Assembly (NCBI GenBank): GCA_001953115.1
Contig: LSSL01000507.1
Span: 1 to 21,508 of the forward strand
Length of the DNA: 21,508 nt
Reading direction: 5' to 3'
Origin: Smittium mucronatum
Lineage: Eukaryota > Kickxellomycota > Harpellomycetes > Harpellales > Legeriomycetaceae
Within the stretch, counting starts at the first letter, position 1. Each line of letters opens with the position of its first letter. Shown here in pieces: positions 1-9,974 of this stretch. Below the pieces are notes generated by a model. That model was not told the origin of the DNA, ran no database searches, and saw only the letters and a program-made list of their open reading frames with translations. The position numbers and the translations under genes are program-made.

Positions 1-7
1 ACCGTGT

Positions 8-307
8 TTATAAAAATATGCTGTTTATTTTTTGACAGCGTGATTTTTGGGTTATCTTATAAAAAAATTTTATGCCCAAAAGAATTTCAACAGTTATTTT
101 TGAAGGCATCCTAATTTCTCTAGGATTTTCTTGTAATATATATGCATCAATTTTATTTTCAAAGTTTTTTTTGCAATTATTTCTAAACTCTGCTACTATT
201 CTTTTAGCAGAACCTTAATTAAATCTTAAAATTTCAGAAGGGGTTTTCATAAACATTCCATTGTCAAAAAACACTGACAGCAAACTTTTTTTAGTTAATT
301 TGATATA
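8..307 (-). pseudogene. Degenerate coding relic, family unknown
   Basis: On the minus strand one frame runs for 99 codons with a single internal TAA (215-217). The lower part (214 down to 11) is open for 68 codons and contains stretches such as GSAKRIVAEFRNNCKKNF and ENPREIRMPSKITVEILLG. Part above the stop reads SLLSVFFDNGMFMKTPSEI. Residue variety (G, P, E, D, R, V, M) is far above the K/N/I/F/Y expected from the surrounding AT-rich DNA, and local GC is near 28%. Two ATGs (codons at 250 and 256) could be starts. It lies downstream of further minus-strand relics (310-830), so all may be one decayed gene. I recognise no family. A frame this long with one stop is expected about once by chance in the window, so composition is the main support. 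Confidence 0.42.
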
Positions 308-309
308 TT

Positions 310-830
310 AAAGCATATTTTATTATACCCGGATTGGTTTTAAATACCATAAGTATAAGTCATTTCTTCTTCACGCATTTTTAATTTTACGAAGAGTAAA
401 TTTCTGCGATTTTTAATTAAACTATCGATGCATATCCTCCAGTGACTTAGATATTGGTAATATTGGATTCATATGGAACTAAATTTCCATATCCCAATGC
501 AATGAATTTTATTATTTGTGTTTAATTATTATTTGAAAAAATAGATCATTATTTTGCAAATGGTAAGATTCTAATTGTAAATGGAGCAATTTTTGGATGA
601 AAATCGTTAAATTCAAAAATTTAAATGATCCATTAATTTTTTATAAAAAAAATATACTCGCATTTCTATTAAGTTCAATTCCGGCTCTTAAAAGTCCCAA
701 AAAATGTTTGCAAAAGGTTCAATTAGTAAATCCAAAGGGCTCAATTTGATTTGTAAAAAATCTAATCGAGTTTTTAAAAGTCCAATTCGGAATTCTTATG
801 GAAAATTTAAATTTGAATAAGGTTCTTATC
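310..830 (-). pseudogene. Frameshifted coding relic upstream of the 8-307 frame
   Basis: The best part is 613-795, where the minus strand is open for 60 codons with one TAA (688-690). It reads RLDFLQIKLSPLDLLIEPFA before the stop and EPELNLIEMRVYFFYKKLMD after it. From about 610 down to 430 other frames give LLHLQLESYHLQ and then IKFIALGYGNLVPYESNITN. At 360-400 the peptide is KLKMREEEMTYTYG. To read these as one product at least three frame changes and several TAA stops must be accepted. All pieces are on the same strand in a consistent order, which argues for one broken gene. No family recognised. The plus strand gives no comparable frame. Confidence 0.33.
676..795 (+). repeat. Short diverged CAATT-containing repeats
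   Basis: Four related short blocks (TTCAATTCCGG, GTTCAATTAG, GCTCAATTTG and GTCCAATTCGG) occur within 120 bp, two of them next to TTAAAAGTCC. They overlap the minus-strand relic. The resemblance may be a chance effect of low complexity or the remains of a small tandem repeat. Confidence 0.2.
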
Positions 831-1196
831 TATCTGTAAATATTATATATATATTGGTGTGATAATACAATATCTTAATAACTAATTAGCATATCTGAAG
901 TTGAAAAAATTAAAAAAAAACAATTTTAAGATTGTAATTTGATTTAAATATATAGAATTAGTTAATAAAATTTGTAATATATATATTATTATTAATTATA
1001 TTTTAAAGGGGATTAAAAAAGAGTAATTATTATAACAATAGTTAAACCTTATGCATAAAAATTCCAAATACTTAGTTCAGTAAATATTAATCCGCTAATT
1101 TAAAAAAAATTCTTAAGACATTACTTACTTTTTGTAAATAGGAGTATATTCAATCCATAAATTAATTATAATGGTATTTTTAAATATAAAAAAGTT

Positions 1197-1361
1197 CTAT
1201 AAAACAAAAATTAGATATTTTATTGATTTAATAAAGTTCAAATTGGGTTTGTTTTTGAATACTTGATTAAGAACTGTTTTTGGATTCTGAGATTTACAAG
1301 CAAATATTACATTATCATTTTTTATTCTAGCACAAATTTCTGAATATAGAAACAAGGGAGC
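1197..1361 (-). pseudogene. Open coding-like fragment (54 codons)
   Basis: The minus strand is open for 54 codons without an internal stop, ending in TAG (1197-1199). Peptide segments include YSEICARIKNDNVIFACKSQ and NPKTVLNQVFKNKPNLNF. There is no Met, so it would be an internal fragment or exon. The spacing C-A-R-I then C-K-S vaguely recalls the small zinc-binding N-terminal region of some MULE-type transposases (C-x-A-R-I followed by a basic patch), but no W-x-C motif or H-N-H is visible, so I do not assign it. It is on the same strand as the 8-830 relics and could be an upstream part of them. Confidence 0.33.
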
Positions 1362-2046
1362 TTACTATTTTAAATTAGAAATATAATATAAATAAATTAT
1401 AATTTTTTTTAGCGCTAGAAAACCAATTATTTAAAAAATAAATGAATTGAGTTTAAAAATTTACATGAAACTCAAAAAATATTCCTTAATGTAATATTAT
1501 TTGATAGTAAAGGAGATATTTCATTTTTTATTTAATTTATTGATAAATTGGGCATATAATTTTACTGTTGATTAATTTTTTTGCTATACACCACCCCCCA
1601 CCATCATATACATATTTAGACTTTACAATATCTCTACCTTTTAATTTTTTTTAAAAATATACACAGGAATATAAATTTTGTTTTCTTTAACTTTATATAT
1701 AATATTTAAGTAAAGGTCAGATTCCAATATAAATTAAATGTAAGTGTAAGGATAGTGGTTAAATGAATAACTATTAAAAAGGTTAGCAAGAGAAATTCAG
1801 TAAAATCAAAACTAATTTTTTTTTAAAAAAAATTGCGTTTATCTTTTTCCATTATTTATTTATTTTTATTTCCAAAAAGTAAGCTAAATTTCAAAAAAAT
1901 AATCTTATTGGACGATTTTAAATATTATCCAGCACTAAACCACTCTTTTTAAATATACAAAAAACTTTGAAGATTCTAAAAAGTTCCAAATTTATCATAT
2001 CATCCAGTTTAGAAAAATAATTGATTTTTTAGGTTTCTTTTGATTG
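1362..2046. other. AT-rich spacer without a convincing gene
   Basis: Mostly A/T runs. A C-rich patch (CACCACCCCCCACCATC, near 1590) stands out locally. On the minus strand at about 1925-2033 a 36-codon frame contains LDDMINLELFRIFKVF, which is within chance expectation for this composition. I see no promoter, RNA gene or repeat here. Confidence 0.5.

Positions 2047-2100
<54 letters not shown>
2047..2100 (+). repeat. Compound (TA)12(TG)15 microsatellite
   Basis: Twelve perfect TA units (2047-2070) pass directly into fifteen perfect TG units (2071-2100), followed by a T-run and an imperfect TG/TTTG tail to about 2130. TA tracts can extrude cruciforms and TG tracts can form Z-DNA; both are likely to vary in length between individuals. 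Confidence 0.97.
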
Positions 2101-2104
<4 letters not shown>

Positions 2105-2138
2105 TTTATTTGTCTGTGTGTTTGTTATATGCCATTAG

Positions 2139-2276
2139 CAAAAAGCCCGAAAACTGTTAAAAATTCAAGCTTCTACTATTAATCACTTTTTTAAAAAACC
2201 CTGCCAATTTTTCTTTACAAAATTATTTATTATAATATTTATTGAATTTAATCTTAATAAATTAATTCCTTTTTAA
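2139..2276 (+). pseudogene. Short open frame, 45 codons
   Basis: After TAG (2136-2138) the plus strand is open to TAA (2274-2276). The first half (KARKLLKIQASTINHFFKKP) is varied and basic; the second half is F/I-rich. There is no Met at the beginning. It overlaps by 23 bases the 3' end of a minus-strand frame (2254-2454). Dozens of frames this long are expected by chance, so this is a weak candidate listed for composition only. Confidence 0.2.
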
Positions 2277-2454
2277 ATGTTGTAATTATAAATACATTGA
2301 CCAGAAATTCGCAAAATATTTCTCTCATACATCTTTTGATCATCATATTATAGGTTATTTTAAAAAAATTTCCATTAAAAATATGAACCGAATACCGGGA
2401 GTAAATATATAAATTATATTTTTTTACATCTAATAAGGCCCAAAAAAATAGCAA
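2254..2454 (-). pseudogene. Open frame of 66 codons, likely frameshifted relic
   Basis: The frame opens at TTG (2454) immediately after a TAA; the first ATG pair gives MMIKRCMREIFCEFLVNVF. Upstream, a different frame reads SRDMPPSKENNCYFF and runs into the same F-W-A-L-L-D-V segment if one base is gained in the T7 run near 2445. This suggests a frameshift at a homopolymer inside a longer minus-strand coding sequence. Content is hydrophobic and basic with C and R. No family recognised. It could be chance: about eight such frames are expected in this window. Confidence 0.3.
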
Positions 2455-2459
2455 TTATT

Positions 2460-3340
2460 TTCTTTTGATGGGGGCATATCTCTTGAAATTTAAACGCAGA
2501 TTTAGTAAGTGATTTTCAAATTAATGATAAGGAGTACAAGCTGCAATGAATTATTTATTATAGTAGTTTTTTTTATGTGTTTAAAATTTTGATTTATGTA
2601 TAACTTTCCACCAATTAAAATTATTTTATGATTATATGAAATCGTTTTTTAAAAAAGAGGACTTGTATGAAATCATTTATCCATTTAAATCATTAGATTT
2701 TTTATAAATAAAATTGAAAATATTTAAAGCACTAATTTTTTTTATTTAAATTTTTATAAAAATTAATCTGTAAAAAAAATTCTATTTTGAGTAAAATAAA
2801 ACATTTTTTTCATTTTCAATTAAGTTTTATAGAGCCGTTTTACAACTTTTGAGATTGATTTATGATATTTTAAATGAAAATAAAACTTTTTAGGGTATTT
2901 AAATGAGATTAAACATTGTTAAATTCTTATATATATAATTTTTTACATCAAATTAATATAAAACAAACAAAACAAATAAGTACTTTCTGATAAAATTACT
3001 TAAAAAATCCTATTTTGGTAAATTTTAAAATGGTACGGAAATTGTTACTACGTTACTACGTTAGTTTTTTTGGTTTTTGAATAAATTTTTTCTTCATTTC
3101 TACCACCATTTTCAAAAATTAGCTCACATTCGAATAAGTAATATTCATAAAAAGAGCTTATATTTATTCTCTTATAAATATCATTAAATTATTGGAATAA
3201 TGTAAAAATCATTTTCGATAGATTATTATCAAAAATTTGACGTAAATATATTATCTATGATTGTATAAATAAAATATCTCACATCCAAGATGATTTTATT
3301 GAAGTTTAAATAAATATTTGCAGATTTTTTTAAAAACAGT
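2460..3340. other. AT-rich spacer
   Basis: Long A and T runs dominate. A 32-codon plus-strand frame at 2795-2892 (FYRAVLQLLRLIYDILNENK) and a 2.5-copy 8 bp repeat of GTTACTAC near 3043-3062 are the only local features. I see no RNA gene, promoter or mobile element end. Confidence 0.5.
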
Positions 3341-3547
3341 AATTGGTCAATTTTGAAAAAAAATCGAAAAAACAATTGGCCTTTCAAAATTTTCATGTGT
3401 GACGTTTTAATTGGCGGGGTAAAAAATTATTTTTATCCACAGAAAAGCTAAAATATATGTTTTTATTTTAAATCTGTTATTATCATTGTATTGATAGTAT
3501 GAATAATATTTAAAAATTTAAATTAATGATTTTAATCTATTAAAAAT

Positions 3548-4345
3548 ATGAAAGAGGGTGTTCAGTTGATGGAATTAATTTTATTTGTCACACCATTCTA
3601 CGGATGAAATTGTTATTGTTATTGTCATTTTTGCCCAAATTTCTATTAATCTTATGTTAAATATTAGTAATTCGATTAGGATTTTTTTCTTTGCATTTTT
3701 TTTATCTATAAAATAGGTTTGTGTGTAGATAATTTTTATTGGGTATTGAAATTCTTATTTTTAGTCTGAATATGTTGAAAATTTCCATTTTTTGTGAAAT
3801 AGCTATTTTTTGGAATATTTTTTCAATTTTATTCAAATGAAGAAATTATTTGCTATAACAATAATTTTCAAGCCACTTTATTCCTATTTTTAAGATTCTT
3901 CAATATAATACCCAGAAATTTCTAATTATTCTTTTTCACTACTGCATTAATAATATCTGTGTATTATAGAGTCCATTTTTGGAAATAAATATTTGAATTT
4001 CTGTATTTAACTGTAAAATCTTTTATCCAAATTTTAAGTTTTTTTTATGTTATATTATCTTTGTTTTTTATCAAATATTTATTTAATTTAATTATTTGTG
4101 ATCTTTATATTCATATCAACTGAAATAAAATCTGAATTATTGGAATATTTTTCGATTTTTCGATACAGATGTTTTAGTTTTTTGGGTTATTGAAGAATTT
4201 TTTACTTTTGGATGTTGGCGGTCTATTTTATTTTGAATATTCTCAATTAAGAAAGAATATATAGTTATCCCAGTTTCGACCAAAATTCCCAAACTATATT
4301 TCTTACCCAACTAAAGTGAGAAATAATGCAACAAAAATTTAAATT
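3548..4345 (+). other. T-rich plus strand with hydrophobic broken frames
   Basis: The plus strand is strongly T-rich, which lowers stop density and produces F/L/I-rich translations. Frames include an ATG frame at 3548 (KEGVQLMELILFVTPFYG, then TGA), a hydrophobic stretch at about 3573-3714, a frame from 3729 to about 4121 with six stops, and FFRYR-type peptides ending in FWMLAVYFILNILN near 4247. They could be the remains of a multi-pass membrane protein, but T-rich DNA alone would give the same impression. I therefore describe the segment without calling a gene. Confidence 0.25.
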
Positions 4346-4473
4346 ATCTATTGATCGATTAATTAATTTTATATTAGCTTTTTATTGGTACAAAAAAAAT
4401 TCATTGAATTATATTTTTTTGAATTAGATATCATTAATATATCTTAGTTTATTTATATATCTTAATTTTATTA

Positions 4474-4633
4474 AAATAAAGTTATAAAAAAAATCCAGAC
4501 CATCAAATTTTTTCATAAAACGGTCGAAAAAAAAATGAAAAAAAGGTATTTTCTGAAATTAACTAAAAATTCATTTCTGGTGGTCAAAATTTCGTTATTT
4601 GAACAAAATGATTTTAAAAATTTAAAAAGATAG
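4474..4633 (+). pseudogene. Open frame, 53 codons, strand uncertain
   Basis: The plus strand is open for about 53 codons up to TAG, with an internal ATG at 4535 that gives MKKRYFLKLTKNSFLVVKIS. Upstream codons read QTIKFFHKTVEKK in the same frame. The minus strand of the same bases also gives a plausible peptide (SNNEILTTRNEFLVNFRKY), so the coding strand cannot be settled. Length is within chance expectation. Confidence 0.2.
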
Positions 4634-4992
4634 GCAGAATTTTTTTAGCCATTCCGCTGTTAAAATTAAAAAAATTTCCGGAAAAAATGACTATAGTATC
4701 ATAGAATTAATTTAAAATATTCAGTTTTATACTATGGAAATTTGTGAATCAAAAAATATTATATAGCACGTTAAATTAATTATATACCAAATTAATTAGT
4801 CATTATAAATTTTTAAAAATTAAAGGTAAAGCTTTGTTATGTAAAATATAACGCCAGAAATTATAAAATATATCAGAAAAAAATATTTTAATCATCCACA
4901 CGTAAAAATGAAATAGAATTAAATTGAAAAAATTTAATTATTGAAGTGGATTTTTTTTATAAGTTATTTTACATAATATTATAATTTATAAT

Positions 4993-5175
4993 TAAAGTTT
5001 TATCATGTATAATAGCATAATATTAATAAGTGATATTGTCTTTTTTTTAAAAAGGCATTACAAAAATAGTATACTATCATTTATTGCTAATTAAAAGCAC
5101 TCAATACAGGTGATAAACGTATGTAATTTCAAATATCAGTCATTTCTGATTATCCGAACCAATTTATATATTTAA
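4993..5175 (+). pseudogene. Two consecutive open stretches in one frame
   Basis: An ATG at 5005 starts a 29-codon frame (MYNSIILISDIVFFLKRHYK) that meets TAA at 5092. The same frame continues for 26 more codons (KHSIQVINVCNFKYQSFLII) to TAA at 5173. Local GC is about 28%, above the flanks. The neighbouring 5449-5790 relic is on the same strand in the same phase, so this may be an upstream part of that decayed gene. Confidence 0.25.
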
Positions 5176-5448
5176 CATATTTTTTAAAAATTATCCAGAA
5201 AAATGGTTTGAAAAATAATTGAGAAACAAGTAAACCATACTAAAATTTTAAAAAAATATTTTTTATTTAATTTAAACATTCAAACTGTTTTTCATTTTAT
5301 TTTAGAAATTTTTGGATTAGCATAATTTTTATTTTTAATGATCACGGATATGATTTTTTTTTTTGCATTTATCGGAATATAAAAATTCATAATTTATAAT
5401 TCATAATATTTTTTACAATTTCGGTAAAAAATTACCAAAAAAAGACAG

Positions 5449-5790
5449 ATGAATAATCAATTTTTTCCAATAAGCTCTAAAATAGAATTATTTATCGGAA
5501 ATTGTATGACTTCAGCTTTTATACCAACCCAAAAAAAATTCATAACATAATAAATTCACACAGAACTTTTAAAATGTTTTTTATAGAAATTCCGGATCCT
5601 TTCTCCTGTAGATCCTATATACTCACCATCTCAGCTTTTAAAACTCGGAGCTGATTTCTCCCCAGCTCAGCTCAACAAATTAGATAAAATATTTTCATGT
5701 TTCCAGCATGAATCCGGATTTTATATCGCTCAAAAAACTTTTTTTTTTATAATTAAAGTCATCTTAATATTCAAATACTATAGATTTTAG
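5449..5790 (+). pseudogene. Decayed gene fragment with ATG, same-frame stops
   Basis: One frame runs from ATG (5449) to TAG (5788-5790), 113 codons with three internal stops: TAA TAA near 5533 and TAG at 5584-5586. The N-terminal part contains FPISSKIELFIGNCMTSAFI. After the last stop a 67-codon open run contains SPVDPIYSPSQLLKLGADFS and PAQLNKLDKIFSCFQHESGF. This second part lies in a patch of about 39% GC (5590-5730), twice the background. The bases before 5587 (T-run then ATAG) would also serve as a splice acceptor, so an exon starting there is an alternative. No family recognised. The frame extends in phase into 5791-5850 (KTVPLQLKRDIKHEF). Confidence 0.55.
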
Positions 5791-6271
5791 TTGATTAAAA
5801 GAAGATAGTGTAGAAAAACGGTACCCTTACAGCTCAAGAGAGATATTAAACATGAATTTTTTTGATGATAATCATTTTTTGGGAAAAAACCCAGCTTTTA
5901 GTCAGTATTAAGTTCTTTTTACTTGATTTTTTCAAGAAAATTCATTTAAAGGTCAAAAAAATGACAAATTTAATGGGGGTTTTTTTGGCATAAAGCAGAT
6001 ATTAAAAAAAAAAAAAATTAAATTCATCTCAAAAATCATGTTCTAGGCAATAAATGATTTTAAATGAAGAATATCTGGATTATTTGAGCTAATAAAATAT
6101 ATAAGAATAGAGATCAAGATTCAAAGTATTGGAAAGAAATTATGGTTTTGGCAGTTGATTAGCAATTGATTATTTTTTAAAAAATAAAAATGTGACATTA
6201 TAGTTAATTTTGATTCAGTCGATGAATAATAATGACGGAAAAGATATCATGATTTTGCTTTTTTAATATAA
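5791..6271 (+). pseudogene. Linking segment with broken plus-strand frames
   Basis: Between two better relics the plus strand carries several short coding-like stretches: a 45-codon frame at 5856-5993 with ATG at 5865 (EKTQLLVSIKFFLLDFFKKI), a stretch at about 6070-6170 (RISGLFELIKYIRIEIKIQS), and KCDIIVNFDSVDE near 6190-6230. Same strand and order as the neighbours suggest one gene of about 1.5 kb that has lost its frame repeatedly. A 13-base A run near 6010 is a likely site of indels. Confidence 0.28.
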
Positions 6272-6968
6272 ATTTTTTTTGGGTGGATTAAAACAAGATA
6301 ACGCGACTTTTTCGTCAGAAAATCTATCTTAAGACTTTTTTTAAAAGCTGAATTCTATCAATATAATCTCCTCTACAATTAAATTTCAATATATCGCACC
6401 AGGTCCTTGTTTATTGAAATTTGTATTCACTTACTCAGTGATGAAAATATGCAGGATAGTTTATATGGTAGGAATTTTTAATTATTTTATTTTAGAGAAT
6501 CGTGTAGAATTTTATTTTGTCAGCCATTTCAGTGCAATAGAGCCTATTGTAGAAATGTTAAAAATAAACAAATCTTCGGTATTTTTAGATCCAATACAGC
6601 AAATTCCGAGGACTAAAAATTTTTAGTCATGTTTAATTTATCTCAAAGTTCATCAGTTATGACCATTAATATACCAAAGGATTTAAAAAAACGTTTATAT
6701 TGGATACTTTGAAGAGTTATTTATATTTTTATAAACACAATAATTTTATGATTGATAGCCCTATAAGCTTATTTTTCACCAGTAAATTCAAGTCAAATCA
6801 TCCTAAAAACATGTTCGATACTGATAATAGATTAAAATATTTTTTCTTTGATTATCCTGATCTTAGTTCAGACTATCTTTTGCTTTTTCCAAGTTTTTTA
6901 TATTGTGACTATATATCAAGGGTGTAGTGGTATGGAAAACATCTAGTAAATACCTGAATAGGGGATAA
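6272..6968 (+). pseudogene. Decayed gene, four overlapping frames in series
   Basis: Four plus-strand frames follow each other. Frame A (6272-6481) has two internal TAA and reads YRTRSLFIEICIHLLSDENM. Frame B (open 6342-6626) gives ENRVEFYFVSHFSAIEPIVE and LKINKSSVFLDPIQQIPR. Frame C (6629-6712, ATG first) gives SSSVMTINIPKDLKKRLYW. Frame D (6700-6927) gives SKFKSNHPKNMFDTDNRLKY and DYPDLSSDYLLLFPSFLYC. A last piece at 6921-6968 reads GVVVWKTSSKYLNRG. Switches fall at or near T/A runs (6475, 6618, about 6705). This is what an ancient gene with indels, or a gene read with homopolymer errors, would look like. The family is unknown; no signal peptide or clear membrane segment is visible. Confidence 0.5.
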
Positions 6969-7070
6969 ATTTTTTTATTTAATTATCTCAACTTTAATTA
7001 ATTAAAATTAATTTTGGATGGGGTCTTTTCGGGTTGTATAGTAAATTAATAGAGGTAATATTCTATAAAT

Positions 7071-7142
7071 ATGCAATATCTTGCTCATAGTGGTGATACC
7101 ATAAAAAAAATTTGGGAAAAAAAATCAAAAATTTTTCTATAA
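7071..7142 (+). pseudogene. Very short ATG frame (23 codons)
   Basis: ATG at 7071 gives MQYLAHSGDTIKKIWEKKSK before TAA. The peptide is varied but too short to support a gene on its own. It follows the 6272-6968 relic on the same strand. Confidence 0.15.
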
Positions 7143-7233
7143 AAATATATAAATTTTATCGATTAAATCCGTGTATTTAAAGTTAATTATTTAACGCGTT
7201 TTTTTTAATTAAAATTTGATGTTTTTTTTTCAA

Positions 7234-7306
7234 TTTATAATATTTTTAACATTTTATTCTTTATCGGTTTATAATATTTTTAACATTTTATTCTTTATCG
7301 GTTTAT
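7234..7306 (+). repeat. Perfect 34 bp tandem duplication
   Basis: A 34-base unit beginning TTTATAATATTTTTAACATT and ending TTTATCGG occurs twice without a mismatch (7234-7267 and 7268-7301), followed by five bases of a third copy. Identity implies a recent slippage or unequal-exchange event, in contrast to the decayed sequence around it. Confidence 0.97.
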
Positions 7307-7530
7307 TTTTTTTTTACATTTTGAAGTTTTGAATCATATTCTTAAAAAACATGGGTTAATTCAAGCCCGATAATCGCATCTGCATATAAATCCTTCTTGG
7401 TTATATTATATAAGTCATCATATTAAGGTTTTTCCTATTCATCTTTGGATTTAAGTTGATTTAATCCATATCATTAAAAGAATTTCATATATATTTATAT
7501 GGCTATGCAGTAAATTCAAATTTTAAAAAA
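7303..7530 (-). pseudogene. Minus-strand coding-like relic
   Basis: At 7422 down to 7303 one minus-strand frame reads DLYNITKKDLYADAIIGLEL, a TAA (7342-7344), then EYDSKLQNVKKK to TAA. Upstream, other frames give LNPKMNRKNLNMMTYI and LLHSHINIYEILLMIWIKS. The acidic and glycine-containing composition is unlike the flanks. Pieces are short and require frame changes. The plus strand offers SLKEFHIYLYGYAVNSN at 7466-7534, so part of the region is ambiguous. Confidence 0.27.
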
Positions 7531-7817
7531 AATGGTTAAAATAATTCCTAGTAGTTGGAAATAAAATTTTTAGATGTTTTTGTTAAAAAATTTTATATTA
7601 AAATAAACGGAAAAATAGTTTTTATTAGTATTGTTTTTTTAAATCAAATTTAAAGATTTTTTTTAAAAAAAAAAATTACTCTATATTTAATAAAAATTAC
7701 AAATCATCTTATTATTAAAATAAAAGTCTTTTATTATTTTTTTTATATAAGCTAACATTAACCTAAAATATCCATTGAGTAAATATTTTTAATTGCAATT
7801 TATTAAAAATTATTTAA

Positions 7818-8551
7818 AACGAAAATTCTTCTTCTTTAAAAACCATACATTTTGTTTTCGGAAAAGAAATTATAATTAGTCGTAAAAATATTTTATTGAA
7901 GATTTTTAATTAGCTTTTCTAATTTTTACCATCATTCAAACTAAAATTTATTGTTTTTTGATTGATTCTGAGACCAAAATAAAAGTTACAGGTATTAGAG
8001 CCAACAAATTATCAGAGATTAAATATTTTTTATTAATTATGTGGATATAAAATTCTGAAAATTTGTACAAAATAATTCATTAGATGAAAAATAATGTAAA
8101 AAATTATAAAAAAAGTTTTTGGACGCATTTTATTAAATTTGATAATATTATATTAAAATTCATAGATCGATATTTAACTTTTTTTTTAATATATAATAAA
8201 ACCTGTAGACATCATATAACAAAAAAAAATAGTTTACCTCTCAGGCTTTAAATTTTTTATGATAAATTTACAAGAGAAAATATTTTCTTAAAGATTTATT
8301 TTTGGGGGTTGTTTATTTTGTAATAGAGATAAAAAATTATTGGAAAATCAGATCCATGTATCTTAAATCCTTAAATTTAAAATTTTCTTCAAAATAGAAG
8401 ATCAATTATTCAAAAGCTAAAAAAATATCCTCAAACGATTTTCCGTTGCAAAAATAAAAAACCTATGTTATGAGCCGATCTTAAAAAAATATATTCATAA
8501 GATACCTTGTGTAAATTAGGAACAAAACCCAAGTAGTCCTAGTGAAATTCG
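7818..8551 (+). pseudogene. Long stop-riddled plus-strand frame
   Basis: A 31-codon frame (7818-7913, SSSLKTIHFVFGKEIIISRK) is followed by a second frame that stays in phase from about 7910 to 8471 with about eight internal stops. Its open parts are 7910-8047 (FLIDSETKIKVTGIRANKLS), 8084-8251 with its own ATG (55 codons, RYLTFFLIYNKTCRHHITKK), 8252-8320 (YDKFTRENIFLKIYFWG) and 8393-8471 (QNRRSIIQKLKKYPQTIFRC). No indel is needed across about 560 bp. No family recognised. Stop density (about 1 in 20 codons) is about half the random expectation. Confidence 0.4.
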
Positions 8552-8631
8552 TATTATATTTCAATTAGAGAAAAATTATAATACTTTAATTATTAAATCA
8601 AATATTGAAATATTTAATAAAATTTAAGTAA

Positions 8632-9060
8632 TCAAACATAATTAACCATTTAAAGATCCTGTTATTATTCATTTATATTAAGTTTAAAAATAATTTCTGA
8701 GTAAAAAATAATAAATTCAAAGATACTATAGTTCAAAATAAAAAATATATGCTATACTTGATAACTTTAGGAGGGCTAAAAATAAGTCCGTTATCACATA
8801 AATTCGATAAAAAATTGTCTTAACAAAGATATAAGCTAAGAAATAGAAAACACATATCCTTGAAAGGCATATTTTTTTAATTTTACAATTGTCTCAAGCA
8901 AGTTATAAGTTATATAATATATATTATAAACTTTATGTGACAAAAAAAATAGCTACTTAAAATTATCTTGTAATCCTATTAAATTTTTGAAAAAAAATTC
9001 AAATCGATGAATCATATCGACTTATTTCCTTTTCCCATCCAGTAATTTCTGTTGGGATAA
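8632..9060 (+). pseudogene. In-phase stop-riddled frame with a 40-codon core
   Basis: The plus-strand frame starting after TAA (8629-8631) contains a 40-codon open core at 8701-8820 (KKYMLYLITLGGLKISPLSH), then RYKLRNRKHISLKGIFF, then FKSMNHIDLFPFPIQ near 9000-9040. It continues in phase past 9061 (MMVTEFLHYKKYLVSRNVIM) with rising stop density. It follows the 7818-8551 relic on the same strand, one phase shift away, so both may be one decayed gene of about 1.3 kb. Beyond the core the stop frequency is not clearly below random. Confidence 0.3.
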
Positions 9061-9153
9061 ATGATGGTAACTGAATTTCTGCATTATAAAAAATATCTAG
9101 TTTCCAGAAACGTAATTATGGTGTTTAGAACGTATCATAAAAGAAGAAATTCT

Positions 9154-9650
9154 TGAAGAGGCTCATTAAACTAATATAATCTAATTTCAGATTCATTTAC
9201 ATTAAATAATAAATGAGATAAAAGAAGTCCCTTCTTTTTCGCACTATAATACACTTTTGACTCATTTTTATTTAAGAACAGAAATTAAACATAAATATTT
9301 AAATATTTATATTAAATAGTAAATATTTTCTAATATAAAAATTTCGAAAATATCTAACAGAAGAGAATTTATGATAATTTTGTAATTTTTTCAAAAATTT
9401 CAAAATTAAAGAAGTATATAAGTTTAATGATTTTTTTAATGAAATGAATATAAAATTAAGTATAAAATGCTTTAGAGATATTATTTATTCATTCTTGTAC
9501 CAAAAAATTAGTCAATAATACAATGAAATAATAAAAAAGCATAAATTATTTAGTGAAATCAAGAAAAAATAATACAAGTTAGGAAGAAAAACTAACATAA
9601 TTATATTTTTTGAACCACGAAATTTTTTTTTATCAATAATGATTTATTTT
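9154..9650. other. AT-rich spacer
   Basis: Scattered stops in every frame and long A runs. I see no gene, repeat or RNA here beyond a continuation of the stop-rich plus-strand phase of the preceding relic. Confidence 0.4.
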
Positions 9651-9662
9651 ATTATTTTTATC

Positions 9663-9974
9663 TTAATAAGAAATAAGAAATAATATTATAATATATAGTT
9701 TCAGACTCGACTCTAGGTGATTATTGGATTCAAATAAATAAAAAATAAACACATCCAATAAGATAATCTCAGTTTTCAGTGAATAAAAGAAATAATAGGG
9801 AAGTTTATTACTAACTTTAGAATTGAATCTAATAAATGGAATGATATTAGCTGAAGTTTTTTTTACGTTTAAAAAGCAAGAAATGCTATAAAATACACTT
9901 TTTTGCAAAAATAAATTATGTTTAGATATTTGAAACTTCACGTTAATTTTAATGAACCAATAGATATAGTACAC
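9663..9974 (-). pseudogene. Open frame of 103 codons without ATG
   Basis: The minus strand is open for over 100 codons to TAA. The first possible start is GTG; there is no Met anywhere in the frame, so as a eukaryotic gene it would have to be an internal fragment or exon. Peptide parts include KHNLFLQKSVFYSISCFLNV and KTSANIIPFIRFNSKVSNKL, and the C-terminal 35 residues are hydrophobic. A frame of this length is expected only about 0.1 times by chance at the window's average composition, but the segment is locally T-rich on this strand, which raises that number. Function unknown. Confidence 0.33.

Noticed and set aside
1..218. Plus-strand ATG frame of 48 codons (72-218), hydrophobic
   Set aside because: It is antisense to the longer minus-strand frame 8-307 with richer composition.
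7940..8047. FLIDSETK resembling a retroviral-type aspartic protease active site
   Set aside because: The required D-[ST]-G-A is not present and no reverse transcriptase or integrase motif was found nearby.
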